Below, in pieces: positions 1 to 9,602 of a stretch of DNA of 64,000 bases. The DNA comes from Saprospiraceae bacterium (GTDB taxonomy: Bacteria > Bacteroidota > Bacteroidia > Chitinophagales > Saprospiraceae). The translations under genes and the position numbers were made by a program. Where the stretch lies: assembly GCA_016717265.1 (NCBI GenBank), contig JADKFX010000001.1, forward strand, positions 744,001-808,000, in the 5' to 3' direction. The notes under the pieces were generated by a model. That model had not been told where the DNA came from and made no database searches. It was given only the letters and a program-made list of their open reading frames with translations. Every line of letters starts with the position of its first letter. The stretch's first letter is position 1.

Positions 1-2
1 TG

Positions 3-1046
3 TTTGAATTTTGTGCTAATTCTTTACAATTGAAATTTCAAGAATTTAAATTAGTCATTAGAAAGCTAAACTTTAGCCGTTTATTAAATGCGGCAAAAGT
101 TCTCAGTTCCTATTATTTGTCAAAAATATTTAGAACACCCATCCAATGGGGTTTACCAATAAGTTTATCGATAGAACCAACCACAGCATGCAACTTAAGG
201 TGTCCAGAATGTCCTTCTGGTTTAAGATCGTTTACACGTCCAACAGGAAATTTGAAATTAAAAGAGTTTAAGAAGTGGATTGAACCCTATAAAAACAAAA
301 TTTGGTCCATAACATTTTATTTTCAAGGAGAACCTTTTATCCATTCAGAAATCACTGAAGCCATAAATTATGCCCATAAATCAGGTATTTATACAATGAG
401 TTCGACAAATGGTCATTTCCTGGATCCAGGTTTATCCGAAAAAATTGTTCATTCAGGATTAGATCGATTGATTATTTCAATTGATGGAACAGATCAAGAA
501 ACCTACCAAAAATATCGGGTGGAAGGAAATTTGGCAAAAGTTTTAGATGGGGTTCAAAATCTTGTTGAAGCTAAAAGTAGATTGAAAAGTAAGACACCTT
601 ATATGATTTTTCAGTTTTTAGTGGTGCGGCATAATGAACATCAAATTCCTGCAATTTACAAGCTCGCTAAAGCTTATAAAATAGATGAAGTTAAGCTAAA
701 AACTGCCCAGATTTATGATTATATTAATGGATCTTCTTTAATACCTGAACAAGAGGTATATTCTCGTTATAAGAAAAAGACAGATGGTACTTACAGGTTA
801 AAAAATAGATTAAATAATTATTGTTGGAAGCTATGGCATGCTCCGGTAATTACATGGGATGGTCGGCAGGTACCCTGTTGTTTTGATAAAGATGCCAGTC
901 ATCAGTTTGGAAATTTATCTGAGGAAAATATAGAAACCATCTGGAGCAATGAAAAATATTCAAATTTTCGAAAACAATTGATGAAATCTAGAAAATCGAT
1001 CAATATTTGTCGAAATTGTACTGAAGGAACCAAAGTTTGGGGTTAG
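3..1046 (+). CDS. Radical SAM/SPASM domain protein (5' end at or beyond window edge)
   Basis: Radical SAM enzyme of unknown substrate. Counting from the TTG at base 30, the cluster motif CNLRCPEC supplies Cys54, Cys58 and Cys61 for the SAM-bound [4Fe-4S] cluster. The C-terminal part has the cysteines expected of a SPASM auxiliary-cluster domain (a CCFD segment and a final CRNC). The reading frame stays open upstream to base 3, and bases 1-2 are TG, so an ATG lying one base outside the window is a better start than the internal TTG. I therefore mark it as 5' partial. The family includes peptide-modifying enzymes and anaerobic sulfatase maturases, but no precursor peptide or sulfatase is adjacent, so the substrate cannot be named. 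It is followed by a 435-bp gap and seems to be the last gene of its transcript. Confidence 0.85.
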   Translation, partial: FEFCANSLQLKFQEFKLVIRKLNFSRLLNAAKVLSSYYLSKIFRTPIQWGLPISLSIEPTTACNLRCPECPSGLRSFTRPTGNLKLKEFKKWIEPYKNKIWSITFYFQGEPFIHSEITEAINYAHKSGIYTMSSTNGHFLDPGLSEKIVHSGLDRLIISIDGTDQETYQKYRVEGNLAKVLDGVQNLVEAKSRLKSKTPYMIFQFLVVRHNEHQIPAIYKLAKAYKIDEVKLKTAQIYDYINGSSLIPEQEVYSRYKKKTDGTYRLKNRLNNYCWKLWHAPVITWDGRQVPCCFDKDASHQFGNLSEENIETIWSNEKYSNFRKQLMKSRKSINICRNCTEGTKVWG

Positions 1047-1481
1047 ATCCAATGGAAGAGAAAGGAATTATAAATTAATTTTCACATTTTTAAAATTAGC
1101 ACGGTTTTACATTCTAAATCCTAAAGTCTAAGTTCCTGACAATGAAATAGTTAAACTAAATGTTAATTTCTAAGTTTTAAGAATTCAGTTGAATCTATTT
1201 ATAAATGTATAACATTTTAGAGTTCACCAAGATACGTATATAAAAAAATTAATTCTTTGATTCTTAAACATTTAGCTAGAGTTTTTATTGTATTTTCATA
1301 TCAAAGTTCCGATCTTTGTAAGATGCTTTGATTTCAAGAAGATACACATTTCAATATTTTATATTCCGGAAAATTCTACATTAATTAAAGTCCGCAAATT
1401 TTAATTTTATATTCTTGAGATAATTGGAATCAATTATTTCAAAATTTCCGGAAAAGCTTATAGTTAAACAAAACCAAGTAT
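1047..1481. other. Intergenic region without recognisable gene
   Basis: This is 435 bp of very AT-rich DNA between the radical SAM gene and the TPR gene. I see no open frame of useful length, no tRNA-like fold and no clear terminator hairpin. It presumably contains the promoter of the downstream gene, but no good TAnnTTTG element sits close to that start. Confidence 0.5.
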
Positions 1482-2519
1482 ATGCTACACGGCACATTTT
1501 ACAAGGTCATTATTCAAGGACGGTTTGAGTTTGGATCGGAGCGTTCTTTTCAGAAGGTTTATCAATTATATCTTCAACGATACGAAACTTTATACAAGAA
1601 AGAAATCTTGTTTAAATTCCCTGAAGCCATCTTTAAACCTGAAGAAAATAGTCTTCATATAGGTCGGTTTATTGGCAATTCTAATGAAAAGCTTTGGAAA
1701 AACACAATTAGCTTGATCGAGTATTGTGCACAGTTTTCATTATCTGGAAGTATCAATGCCTGGATGACTGATAATGGAAAAATATTACAGCATTATCATA
1801 TTGAGCCACTTGGTGAGAAAACATCGATTATGTTATATCAAGAGGGCAAGAAAATGGCTGAATTAGAGGGAAAGGAAAAGGAAGCAATGCAGTTATTAAC
1901 CGAATCGATCGAAAAATATGATCGACATTCACAAGCCTATGAAAAAAGAGCCTATATAAATTTTCATTTAAAGAATTATGATGATGCAATTTATGATTTC
2001 AGAAAAAGCATCAATTTTGATTTTATGAATGCCTCCTCGCATTATGGATTGGCTAGAACCTTAATGATTAAAAATGATTTAGAAGGTGCCATTCTTTCAT
2101 TAGAGGAAGCAACAAAACAATCTATCGCATTGCAACCACTTTATTGGGCTTCACGAAGGGTAAAAGGAAATTGTCATTTAGAATTAAATCAGTTTGAGAA
2201 GGCTGCATTTGAGTATAAACTTTTTACCACACGCAGTTTTGCTATAGATGATCCAAACCATAAATATCTTTCTAAAACTTGGTTTAATTATGGTAAAACT
2301 TTATTTGCATTGGGACAATTGGATGCAGCTTTAGATGCTTTTGATAAAAGTATTTCATATTTAGAAAAAGCACAGGAATCAAGTCAGGCAGAAGTATTTA
2401 TGCATAGAGGAATGGCTAGAAAAGCCGCGGGAAAAGCAGATTATATTCTGGATCTTAAAAAAGCCGCCGAGCTAGGATTAGATTCTGCTTCCATTTTACT
2501 TGCAGAACAAGCTAAATAA
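1482..2519 (+). CDS. TPR repeat protein of unknown function
   Basis: This 345-residue protein has no signal peptide or membrane segment and is predicted cytoplasmic. Residues 1-125 form a domain I do not recognise. From about residue 130 onward there are degenerate tetratricopeptide repeats, for example the segments around AYEKRAYINFHLKNYDDAI and SSHYGLARTLMIKNDLEGAI, with the usual small-residue pattern. TPR domains are protein-binding scaffolds. The gene lies 30 bp upstream of a PorE-like gene on the same strand and may be cotranscribed with it. No specific role can be assigned. Confidence 0.75.
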   Translation: MLHGTFYKVIIQGRFEFGSERSFQKVYQLYLQRYETLYKKEILFKFPEAIFKPEENSLHIGRFIGNSNEKLWKNTISLIEYCAQFSLSGSINAWMTDNGKILQHYHIEPLGEKTSIMLYQEGKKMAELEGKEKEAMQLLTESIEKYDRHSQAYEKRAYINFHLKNYDDAIYDFRKSINFDFMNASSHYGLARTLMIKNDLEGAILSLEEATKQSIALQPLYWASRRVKGNCHLELNQFEKAAFEYKLFTTRSFAIDDPNHKYLSKTWFNYGKTLFALGQLDAALDAFDKSISYLEKAQESSQAEVFMHRGMARKAAGKADYILDLKKAAELGLDSASILLAEQAK

Positions 2520-2549
2520 TATATAATTCCTAAGATTTTTTTCGTTTAA

Positions 2550-4490
2550 GTGAAAAAGAAAATGCGATTCTTTTGTTTTCTTGGGATCTATTTATTAATA
2601 ATTAATCCGTTATGGACGCAAATTCTAATTACGAAGCAGAATGTTCCTAAATCTGTATTAAATCTCTATGAAAAAGGAGTGAAGCATTATCAAGCCAATG
2701 AATTTATCGATGCTATACAATATTTTGAAAAGGCATTAATAAAATCACCCACATTTATTGATGCAGCATTACAAATGGCTTCTGTATGCTTTGATATGGA
2801 AAATTACAGTTGTGCAGAGATACATTTTGAAAATGTACTCAAAATGGACTCCAACTATAATCAAAAAATTTATTATACGCTTGCATTAAGCCAATATAAA
2901 TTAGACCATTTTAAGAATGCAAAAGAGAATATGCGTTTATTTTTAAATCTTGAAACTACAAATCAAGATTTGCTTAAAAAGGCAAAAGATTTACTCCCAA
3001 AAATTGAGTTTGCAGATTCTGCAACACAACATGCTGTGAATATTGACCCAAGCTTGATTCGTTCGTTACAGACTGATTTTTCTGAATATTTGCCCTCTAT
3101 TACCGCGGATGGAAAAACGGTTGTTTTTACCAGAAGAACTTATCAAAATGATGAAGATTTGTATATTTCCTTTTTAAATAATAATGAATGGTCACAAGCC
3201 ATTCCAATCCTTGATTTAAATACTCCATTAAACGAAGGATCACCTGCAATTTCTCCAGATGGTAAGACTTTGGTTTTTACATCTTGTGATCGCAAAAACT
3301 CCTACGGTGGTTGTGATTTATATATTTCAAAATGGCAAGATGATCAGTGGAGTGAACCGGTCAACATGGGTGATAAAATTAATTCTGCAGCCTACGAATC
3401 GCAAGCTTGTTTTGCAGAGAATGGCCAAATGATATATTTTACAAGTAACCGAAAAGGAACTCTTGGTGGGCGCGATATCTGGTATAGTAAACGAAAGCAA
3501 GATCATTCCTGGACTATAGCCAAAAATCTTGGTTCTGAAATAAATACAATTGGGAATGAAGATTGTCCATTTGTACATCCGAATGAAATGGTTTTGTATT
3601 TTTCATCAGATTTTCCTCCTGGAATGGGTGGTAAAGATTTATTTTATTCTTTACAAAATGAAAAAGGCCATTGGCAAACGCCAATGAACTTAGGTTACCC
3701 AATAAATACAAAAGGGGATGAATCTTCTTTTATTGTTTTTCCTGATGGTGTGCAAGCGTGGTATGCAAGTGACCGACAACATTATCAGAATAAACGCATA
3801 GCGTTGCGTTATAACTTAGATTTGTATAAGATTTATCTACCTTTGGAATTACAAATTAAACCAGCCACTTCAATCGAGATTAGCATCCGGGATAAAATCA
3901 CAAAAGAGCTGGTCTCAGCAGATATCCGAATTTTTGATTTAAGCAATAATAAAATTTATTTTGAAAAAAATGCAGTCCTTACAGAGCGTATTTTAATTTC
4001 ATTACCAACCGGAGTTGATTATGGATTACATATTTATAATAAAGATTATTTATTTGTACCAGATCAATTTAATTGTTCTAAACCTAATAAGAAATATAAT
4101 CCATTGGTGATTGAAAAATGGATGGAAAAAATATCTTTAGAAAGCGCAGTACCGATTACCTTGAAAAACATATTTTTTGAATCCGGTTCTGCAATTCTAA
4201 AAGAAGAAAGTTATTTTGAATTAAAACAACTACTTCAATTTTTAAAAGATCATACATTTGTTAGCTTGCTTGTGACTGGATATACCGATAATATTGGTTC
4301 AGAAACAGACAATATCGTATTATCTGAGAAACGTGCATTATCTGTAATTGCGTATTTAATTCGAAGTGGTATTCAGACTGAGCGATTAAATTTTAAAGGT
4401 AAGGGAGAATCAGAACCCATTGACAATAATGATACAGAAGAAGGAAGAACGAATAATCGTAGAATTGAATTTTTGATACAAAGTAAATGA
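2550..4490 (+). CDS. OmpA-family protein with TPR and PD40 propeller (PorE-like)
   Basis: Cell-envelope protein that probably binds peptidoglycan. Order of parts: signal peptide (residues 1-24), TPR repeats (about 35-130), PD40/WD40-like beta-propeller repeats with recurring SPDGKTLVFTS-type blades (about 170-410), a beta-rich carboxypeptidase-regulatory-like region (about 430-520) and a C-terminal OmpA domain (about 530-646) with the NNRRIEFLI end typical of the peptidoglycan-binding fold. This is the architecture of PorE of the type IX secretion system, though many Bacteroidota encode several such paralogues, so I give no symbol. The start shown is GTG; an in-frame ATG at 2562 (MRFFCF) also yields a complete signal peptide. 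Its stop overlaps the start of the methyltransferase gene by 4 bp (ATGA), which indicates coupling. Confidence 0.85.
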   Translation: MKKKMRFFCFLGIYLLIINPLWTQILITKQNVPKSVLNLYEKGVKHYQANEFIDAIQYFEKALIKSPTFIDAALQMASVCFDMENYSCAEIHFENVLKMDSNYNQKIYYTLALSQYKLDHFKNAKENMRLFLNLETTNQDLLKKAKDLLPKIEFADSATQHAVNIDPSLIRSLQTDFSEYLPSITADGKTVVFTRRTYQNDEDLYISFLNNNEWSQAIPILDLNTPLNEGSPAISPDGKTLVFTSCDRKNSYGGCDLYISKWQDDQWSEPVNMGDKINSAAYESQACFAENGQMIYFTSNRKGTLGGRDIWYSKRKQDHSWTIAKNLGSEINTIGNEDCPFVHPNEMVLYFSSDFPPGMGGKDLFYSLQNEKGHWQTPMNLGYPINTKGDESSFIVFPDGVQAWYASDRQHYQNKRIALRYNLDLYKIYLPLELQIKPATSIEISIRDKITKELVSADIRIFDLSNNKIYFEKNAVLTERILISLPTGVDYGLHIYNKDYLFVPDQFNCSKPNKKYNPLVIEKWMEKISLESAVPITLKNIFFESGSAILKEESYFELKQLLQFLKDHTFVSLLVTGYTDNIGSETDNIVLSEKRALSVIAYLIRSGIQTERLNFKGKGESEPIDNNDTEEGRTNNRRIEFLIQSK

Positions 4491-5893
4491 GTCGTAAAAA
4501 GCAAAAAACCGCAGAGGTTGAATTTAAGGGAATTGCACACAAAGGAACATCTGTGGGAAGAACAGATGAAGGCTTAGTGGTATTTGTGCAAGGTGCATTG
4601 CCGGGAGAACGCGCAGAAGTGTTGTTTACAAAGAAAAGAAAAGGTGTATGGCAAGGAAATTTGATAAGAACGATTCGACCATCAGAATATAAAGTTACCG
4701 CTGTTTGTAATCATTTTGGTATCTGTGGTGGATGCAGCTGGCAAAATTTGGATTATCGTGAACAATTGAAACAAAAGGAATTATTAGTAAGAGATGCATT
4801 GGTTCGCATTGCTAAAATTCCGGATGCAATTATTGAAACCATTTTACCAGCAACAAATACTGAATTCTACAGGAATAAACTGGAATTTACATTTTCAAAA
4901 CACAAATGGCTTACAGAAGAAGAATTGGGTCTTGAATTAGTGGAAGAAGAAAAGCTAGCACTCGGATTTCATCGCCCTGGAAACTTTAATAAAGTCGTAA
5001 ATATTAGTAGGTGTTTTTTGCAATCAGAAAGATCCAATGATATTCGAAATTTTGTAAAAGAATTTGCAATCAAAAACAAAGTTGATTTTTATGATATTAA
5101 GAAGCAACAAGGTTTTTTAAGAAACTTAATTATTAGAAGCAATACGCAAAATGAATATTTATGTATTTTAAGTATTGCATATTCAAATGATGAATTTACA
5201 AAGGCATTGAAGGAGGAATTAGTTCATGCGTTTAAAGAAATCAGTAGTATTTATATTGTAATTAATCCAAAAAAGAATGATACACTTTTTGATTTGGATT
5301 TTCAAAAAATATATGGAGATGACTATATAACAGAGTATTTGGATCATGCAAAATTTTTAATAGGTCCAAAATCTTTTTTTCAGACGAATAGTCAACAAGC
5401 AGCTAAATTGTATCAATTAATAGCAGCGTATGCAGATTTAAAAGGAGATGAAATTATATATGATTGGTATTGTGGCGTAGGAAGTATTGGTATCTACCTT
5501 GCTAAAAATGCTGCTAAAGTAATTGGTGTTGAAGAAATCCAGGAAGCCATTGAAGATGCCCGATTGAATGCAGCTTTAAATCAACTTAAGAATTGTCATT
5601 TTTATATTTCTGATGCCAAAGCAGTTCAGATTGAGTCGATAATTCAAGATCATGGCTTGCCAAACCTGATTATTGTGGATCCGCCAAGAATCGGATTGCA
5701 TGAATTGGTTATTGAGCAATTGAAATATTTGAAAGCTCCGAAATTGATCTATGTTAGCTGTAATCCTGCCACACAGGCAAGAGACCTAGATTTGTTAAAA
5801 GAAAGCTATGAGGTCATAAAAATCAAACCCGTAGATATGTTTCCACACACAAATCACATTGAAAGTGTAGCCTTATTATCTTTGTTGACATGA
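4487..5893 (+). CDS. rlmD: 23S rRNA (uracil-5-)-methyltransferase, RlmD/TrmA family
   Basis: SAM-dependent RNA m5U methyltransferase. An N-terminal TRAM domain (about residues 8-62) is followed by the Fe-S cluster motif with Cys74, Cys80 and Cys83 (CNHFGICGGC) and a fourth cysteine at 176. The SAM-binding motif is DWYCGVGSIGIYLA, followed by VDPPRIGLH and the catalytic-cysteine motif YVSCNPATQARD near the C-terminus. The length of 468 residues fits the family. The Fe-S cysteines favour an RlmD/RlmCD-type rRNA enzyme over tRNA-specific TrmA. The exact uridine modified (E. coli RlmD acts on U1939) cannot be read from sequence. Overlaps of 4 bp with the genes on both sides indicate translational coupling. 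Confidence 0.9.
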   Translation: MSRKKQKTAEVEFKGIAHKGTSVGRTDEGLVVFVQGALPGERAEVLFTKKRKGVWQGNLIRTIRPSEYKVTAVCNHFGICGGCSWQNLDYREQLKQKELLVRDALVRIAKIPDAIIETILPATNTEFYRNKLEFTFSKHKWLTEEELGLELVEEEKLALGFHRPGNFNKVVNISRCFLQSERSNDIRNFVKEFAIKNKVDFYDIKKQQGFLRNLIIRSNTQNEYLCILSIAYSNDEFTKALKEELVHAFKEISSIYIVINPKKNDTLFDLDFQKIYGDDYITEYLDHAKFLIGPKSFFQTNSQQAAKLYQLIAAYADLKGDEIIYDWYCGVGSIGIYLAKNAAKVIGVEEIQEAIEDARLNAALNQLKNCHFYISDAKAVQIESIIQDHGLPNLIIVDPPRIGLHELVIEQLKYLKAPKLIYVSCNPATQARDLDLLKESYEVIKIKPVDMFPHTNHIESVALLSLLT

Positions 5894-6273
5894 ATGAGCC
5901 ATTTGAAAAATATTTACAATTAGAGGATGATTTAAGGCGATATCGCAAAGCCTTGAATGAAGCTATAGAAATTATGCTTGACCAAGAGGTCAGTAATTAT
6001 CCAATTTTTATTGTTCATCAGCAAGAATTGGAAATGGGTATTAAAATAATTGAAGCTGGGGAGAAAACTGGAATTTGGTCTGTCCATGCTTCTAGTTTGG
6101 AAGAATTTGTTGTGAAAAGTTTAATAGAAAATGATAAAGTTGAAGAATTTATAAGAGTTTATAAAGAGCATCCTGATAATTTTTGTTTATTTGTTTTGTC
6201 TGAATTAGGTGCCAAGTTTATTTTTTATCCAAGAACAGATCATCTTTATACGGAATATGGAAATCTCAATTGA
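5890..6273 (+). CDS. Small conserved-looking protein, function unknown
   Basis: This 127-residue soluble acidic protein has no signal peptide. An N-terminal helical part (residues 1-35, LQLEDDLRRYRKALNEAIEI) is followed by mixed alpha/beta sequence. It starts within the stop of the rRNA methyltransferase (ATGA overlap) and overlaps the next gene, so it is almost certainly translated from the same message. I do not recognise the family. Confidence 0.7.
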   Translation: MNEPFEKYLQLEDDLRRYRKALNEAIEIMLDQEVSNYPIFIVHQQELEMGIKIIEAGEKTGIWSVHASSLEEFVVKSLIENDKVEEFIRVYKEHPDNFCLFVLSELGAKFIFYPRTDHLYTEYGNLN

Positions 6274-6583
6274 TTTAAAGTTAATGCGAGAAATTGTTTT
6301 TAAAGATGAGCTTCTTTTAAAGGAGATGCTTGATGAATGGAAAATCGATTCGAATTCTAAAATTACAGAAATTAAGAAACGGTTTATGGAGCAAGATAAT
6401 AAAGGACTATATAATAAAATACATGAATTGAAAACTAATTTTTCAATGCTTCATTGTGGGGAAGCAATTCGATTTTGTGAATCGATTATAAAGAAAATTG
6501 AAACAGAAAATCCAGTTGTTGAAAATGAAATTCGAGAATTAGATGCCATCGTTTTAAAAGTCAACAGCCAGTTAAATATTTGA
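6257..6583 (+). CDS. Hpt-like phosphotransfer helical protein
   Basis: I chose the ATG at 6257 (MEISIDLKLM). A longer frame from 6209 would add 16 residues and lie deep inside the upstream gene. The resulting 108 residues are all-helical and contain NKIHELKTNFSMLHC, which resembles the His-containing helix of histidine phosphotransfer (Hpt) domains (H-x-L-K). A standalone Hpt protein would relay phosphate between a hybrid sensor kinase and a response regulator, but no kinase or regulator gene lies nearby. The Hpt assignment is an inference from the short motif, size and helical pattern. It overlaps the previous gene by 17 bp and precedes rmlA by 19 bp. Confidence 0.6.
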   Translation: MEISIDLKLMREIVFKDELLLKEMLDEWKIDSNSKITEIKKRFMEQDNKGLYNKIHELKTNFSMLHCGEAIRFCESIIKKIETENPVVENEIRELDAIVLKVNSQLNI

Positions 6584-6602
6584 AACTACAATCCATTACA
6601 AA

Positions 6603-7484
6603 ATGAAAGGAATTATTCTCGCCGGCGGTCAAGGAACTCGCTTATATCCGCTAACACTTGCAATGAGTAAGCAATTAATGCCAATTTATGACAAACCGAT
6701 GATTTATTACCCATTGTCTACTTTAATGTTGGCTGGAATAAAAGAGATCTTGATTATTTCCACGGTAAAAGATTTACCATTATTCAAAGAATTATTTAAA
6801 GATGGAAGTCAATTAGGTATTAAAATTTCTTATAAAGAACAATTCGTTCCAAATGGATTGGCTCAAGCATTTGTATTAGGCAAAGAATTTATTGGGAAAG
6901 ATTCTGTTTGTTTGATATTAGGGGATAATATATTTTATGGTCATAAATTGCCAGAACTTTTAAAATCAAGCACCGAACCACAAGGTGGGGTTATTTTTGC
7001 TTATCCTGTGGCGGATCCTGAACGATATGGTGTAGTAGATTTTGATGCAGACTTAAACGTTTTATCGATTGAAGAAAAGCCCGTAAAGCCAAAATCAAAT
7101 TACGCAGTTCCCGGGATTTATTTTTATGACAACTCGGTTATTAAAATTGCGGAAGAATTAAAACCATCTGCAAGAGGAGAATATGAAATCACAGATGTGA
7201 ACATAGAATATTTGCAAGCGAAAAAACTTAAGGTAGGTGTTTTAGGCAGAGGGGTTGCGTGGTTAGATACCGGGACGCATGAATCTTTAATGCAGGCCTC
7301 CCAGTTTATACAAGTGATTGAACAGCGACAAGGTTTAAAAATAGGCTGTATTGAAGAAATCGCATTTCTTATGGGCTATATTAGCTTAGAACAACTTAAA
7401 GAGCAAGCCCAATTGTTGGGTAAAAGTATTTATGGTGAGTACTTGATGAAATTGGTAAAAATGGCAAGCCACGAAACGATATAA
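6603..7484 (+). CDS. rmlA: Glucose-1-phosphate thymidylyltransferase
   Basis: Cytoplasmic nucleotidyltransferase making dTDP-glucose from glucose-1-phosphate and dTTP, the first step of dTDP-L-rhamnose synthesis for surface polysaccharide. The nucleotide-binding signature GGQGTRLYPLT is at residues 8-18, followed by SKQLMPIYDKPMIYYPLS and the metal-binding Asp in LGDNIFYG. The length of 293 residues is normal for the short RmlA form. No rmlB, rmlC or rmlD is adjacent, so the pathway genes are dispersed. It lies 19 bp after the Hpt-like gene and may be the last gene of the operon starting near 1482 or 2550. Confidence 0.93.
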   Translation: MKGIILAGGQGTRLYPLTLAMSKQLMPIYDKPMIYYPLSTLMLAGIKEILIISTVKDLPLFKELFKDGSQLGIKISYKEQFVPNGLAQAFVLGKEFIGKDSVCLILGDNIFYGHKLPELLKSSTEPQGGVIFAYPVADPERYGVVDFDADLNVLSIEEKPVKPKSNYAVPGIYFYDNSVIKIAEELKPSARGEYEITDVNIEYLQAKKLKVGVLGRGVAWLDTGTHESLMQASQFIQVIEQRQGLKIGCIEEIAFLMGYISLEQLKEQAQLLGKSIYGEYLMKLVKMASHETI

Positions 7485-7670
7485 TATAATTTAATAAATC
7501 CTTTTGCGTTTTTAGTATATATTTTATAATCAAGATAACTTTGGTTTTATTGAAATTATTTTGGAGCATTAAGTGTTGTTGAATATTTATAGAGGAAGGG
7601 AGTATCGGATTTTGTTTTAAATTCCAAAGGAGCGATTTTATACTGAATCAAAAAGTTTAAAAATACTAAT

Positions 7671-9434
7671 ATGAAATTATCAAATTTCTCAATTCCAGTA
7701 ATTCGTGATTCTTTTCTTGCCGCAAGTTCGCGTTTTCCTTTAGCCGTCTTAAGTGCAGTAGGCTTTGCTATTATTGCAATTTATCAAATCCATACAGGGG
7801 TAAAGGATTCTGAACCGGAATTGCAACGATTTATGTTTACCCTGGCGATAGCAGTACCATGCATGATTGGTTTGCATTTAGTAGTGGAAAAGTATGCTGC
7901 AATTTCGAATATTAAAATGATTGTATTTGGTGTTGGTTTTCTTTTTTTAGCAATGATCTATTTATATATTGCTCCGGATTTTGAACTAGAAAGACTTGAG
8001 CGACCTGTTCGGTTCTTTTCGTTTTTTCTTATGGCTCATTTTTTTGTAGCCATAGTTCCTTTCAAAGAAAAAAATAATTTGGCTGAATTTTGGGAGTATA
8101 ATAAGAATCTTTTGATAAATTGGTTTGTAGGAGCATTTTATGTACTCATCATTTTTTCTGGATTATCAATCGCATTATTGGCAATTGATAATTTGTTTGA
8201 TATTCGCATTGATGGTAAACTTTATTTATATATATTAATATTCGTGGGATGTATTGGGCACCCAGTTTATTTTCTCTTTAATTTTCCAAATTTATCAGAA
8301 ACTGTAGATTCTAAAATTGAATATACTAAGGCTATTCGAATTTTAGTATTTTATATTTATATTCCAATGTCTATTTTATATTTTGTTATACTTTATGCAT
8401 ATGGAATCAAAATTTTGATTTTATGGAATCTTCCAAAAGGTTGGGTTTCTACCTTGGTTTTAGGTTTTTCTGCAGTTGGCGTTTTTACCTATCTATTGAA
8501 TTATTGTTTAACAGAACTAGAATCAAATACACTATCTAAAATATTTAAAAAATATTTTTTTATAGTTTTGGCGCCTTTAGTGCTCTTATTATTTTCAGCT
8601 ATTTTCAGGCGTTTATCAGATTATGGATTTACACCACCCAGATATTTTATTCTTATTACAGGTATTTGGTTATTATTTATAAGTATCTATTTTATAATTT
8701 CAAAGTCTGATAATATTAAATGGATACCAACCAGCTTAATCTTATTTTTATTGGTTGGTACTATGAGTCCCATGGATGCTTTTCATGTTTCATCCAGAAG
8801 TCAAAAAAATAGACTTTATTCAAAGTTGGAAACGCTCGGTGTAATGAATAATGGACGTATTGGAAAGAGTTTAACAAGTCTCAGTTATGCAGAAAAGGAA
8901 TCTATAAAAGACATGCTTATTGTTTTGGATGAATCTGGTTATTTATATAAGATACATCCTATTTTACCAGATTCTATTTCTGTAGAGTCCTTACTGGGAA
9001 AGGAATCACGAAACATTTTATTTGAAAAACTGGGCCTTACCATCGCACAGGAATTTGGAAATCAAACGGAAACGATTTATTTGAATGCTCCCGAAACAAA
9101 CGCAATTTCTATAGATGGTTATGCGTGGATGTTTTTATTTAATTTGAATGCTGGTGGTGAAGATGATCATGTGCGGTTGGAGCAAGGTGTAAACCCACGA
9201 TTGATATTTAAACGAGATATTCAGGATACGATTTTACTACATGATTTAATGATTAAAATAGAAGATCAGGCAAAGATAACTGGAAATGATGCGGTATTAA
9301 ATACAGTGTTTACCATGGAAACGAAAGCATTTAGTTATCGATTTTTTATAAAACAATTGAATTATAGAAAGAATGAAATTCCTTTAGATATAGACTATAT
9401 GCATGCAATTGTATTATGTAAGAAAAGAATTTAG
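7671..9434 (+). CDS. DUF4153-type polytopic membrane protein
   Basis: This 587-residue protein has about ten hydrophobic segments between residues 20 and 370, then a soluble C-terminal region of about 210 residues. The N-terminal pattern (FPLAVLSAVGFAIIAIY after a short amphipathic lead) and overall plan match the DUF4153 family common in Bacteroidota. No biochemical role is established for the family. It is a single gene, with a 186-bp gap upstream and a convergent purF-like gene downstream. Confidence 0.75.
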   Translation: MKLSNFSIPVIRDSFLAASSRFPLAVLSAVGFAIIAIYQIHTGVKDSEPELQRFMFTLAIAVPCMIGLHLVVEKYAAISNIKMIVFGVGFLFLAMIYLYIAPDFELERLERPVRFFSFFLMAHFFVAIVPFKEKNNLAEFWEYNKNLLINWFVGAFYVLIIFSGLSIALLAIDNLFDIRIDGKLYLYILIFVGCIGHPVYFLFNFPNLSETVDSKIEYTKAIRILVFYIYIPMSILYFVILYAYGIKILILWNLPKGWVSTLVLGFSAVGVFTYLLNYCLTELESNTLSKIFKKYFFIVLAPLVLLLFSAIFRRLSDYGFTPPRYFILITGIWLLFISIYFIISKSDNIKWIPTSLILFLLVGTMSPMDAFHVSSRSQKNRLYSKLETLGVMNNGRIGKSLTSLSYAEKESIKDMLIVLDESGYLYKIHPILPDSISVESLLGKESRNILFEKLGLTIAQEFGNQTETIYLNAPETNAISIDGYAWMFLFNLNAGGEDDHVRLEQGVNPRLIFKRDIQDTILLHDLMIKIEDQAKITGNDAVLNTVFTMETKAFSYRFFIKQLNYRKNEIPLDIDYMHAIVLCKKRI

Positions 9435-9602
9435 TCAGTCCGAATTTTATTGCGGTCTAGATTTTAGAATTCGAAGTGATTTCTTTTTGCAATTCCAATT
9501 TTTCTAGATTATTTGGAGTTGGATATTCATATAAATGAATTTTCTTCAATGTCAACGAAAATTGAATAATCCTCAAAACCAGCAATTAGGAATAGACTTT
9601 TT

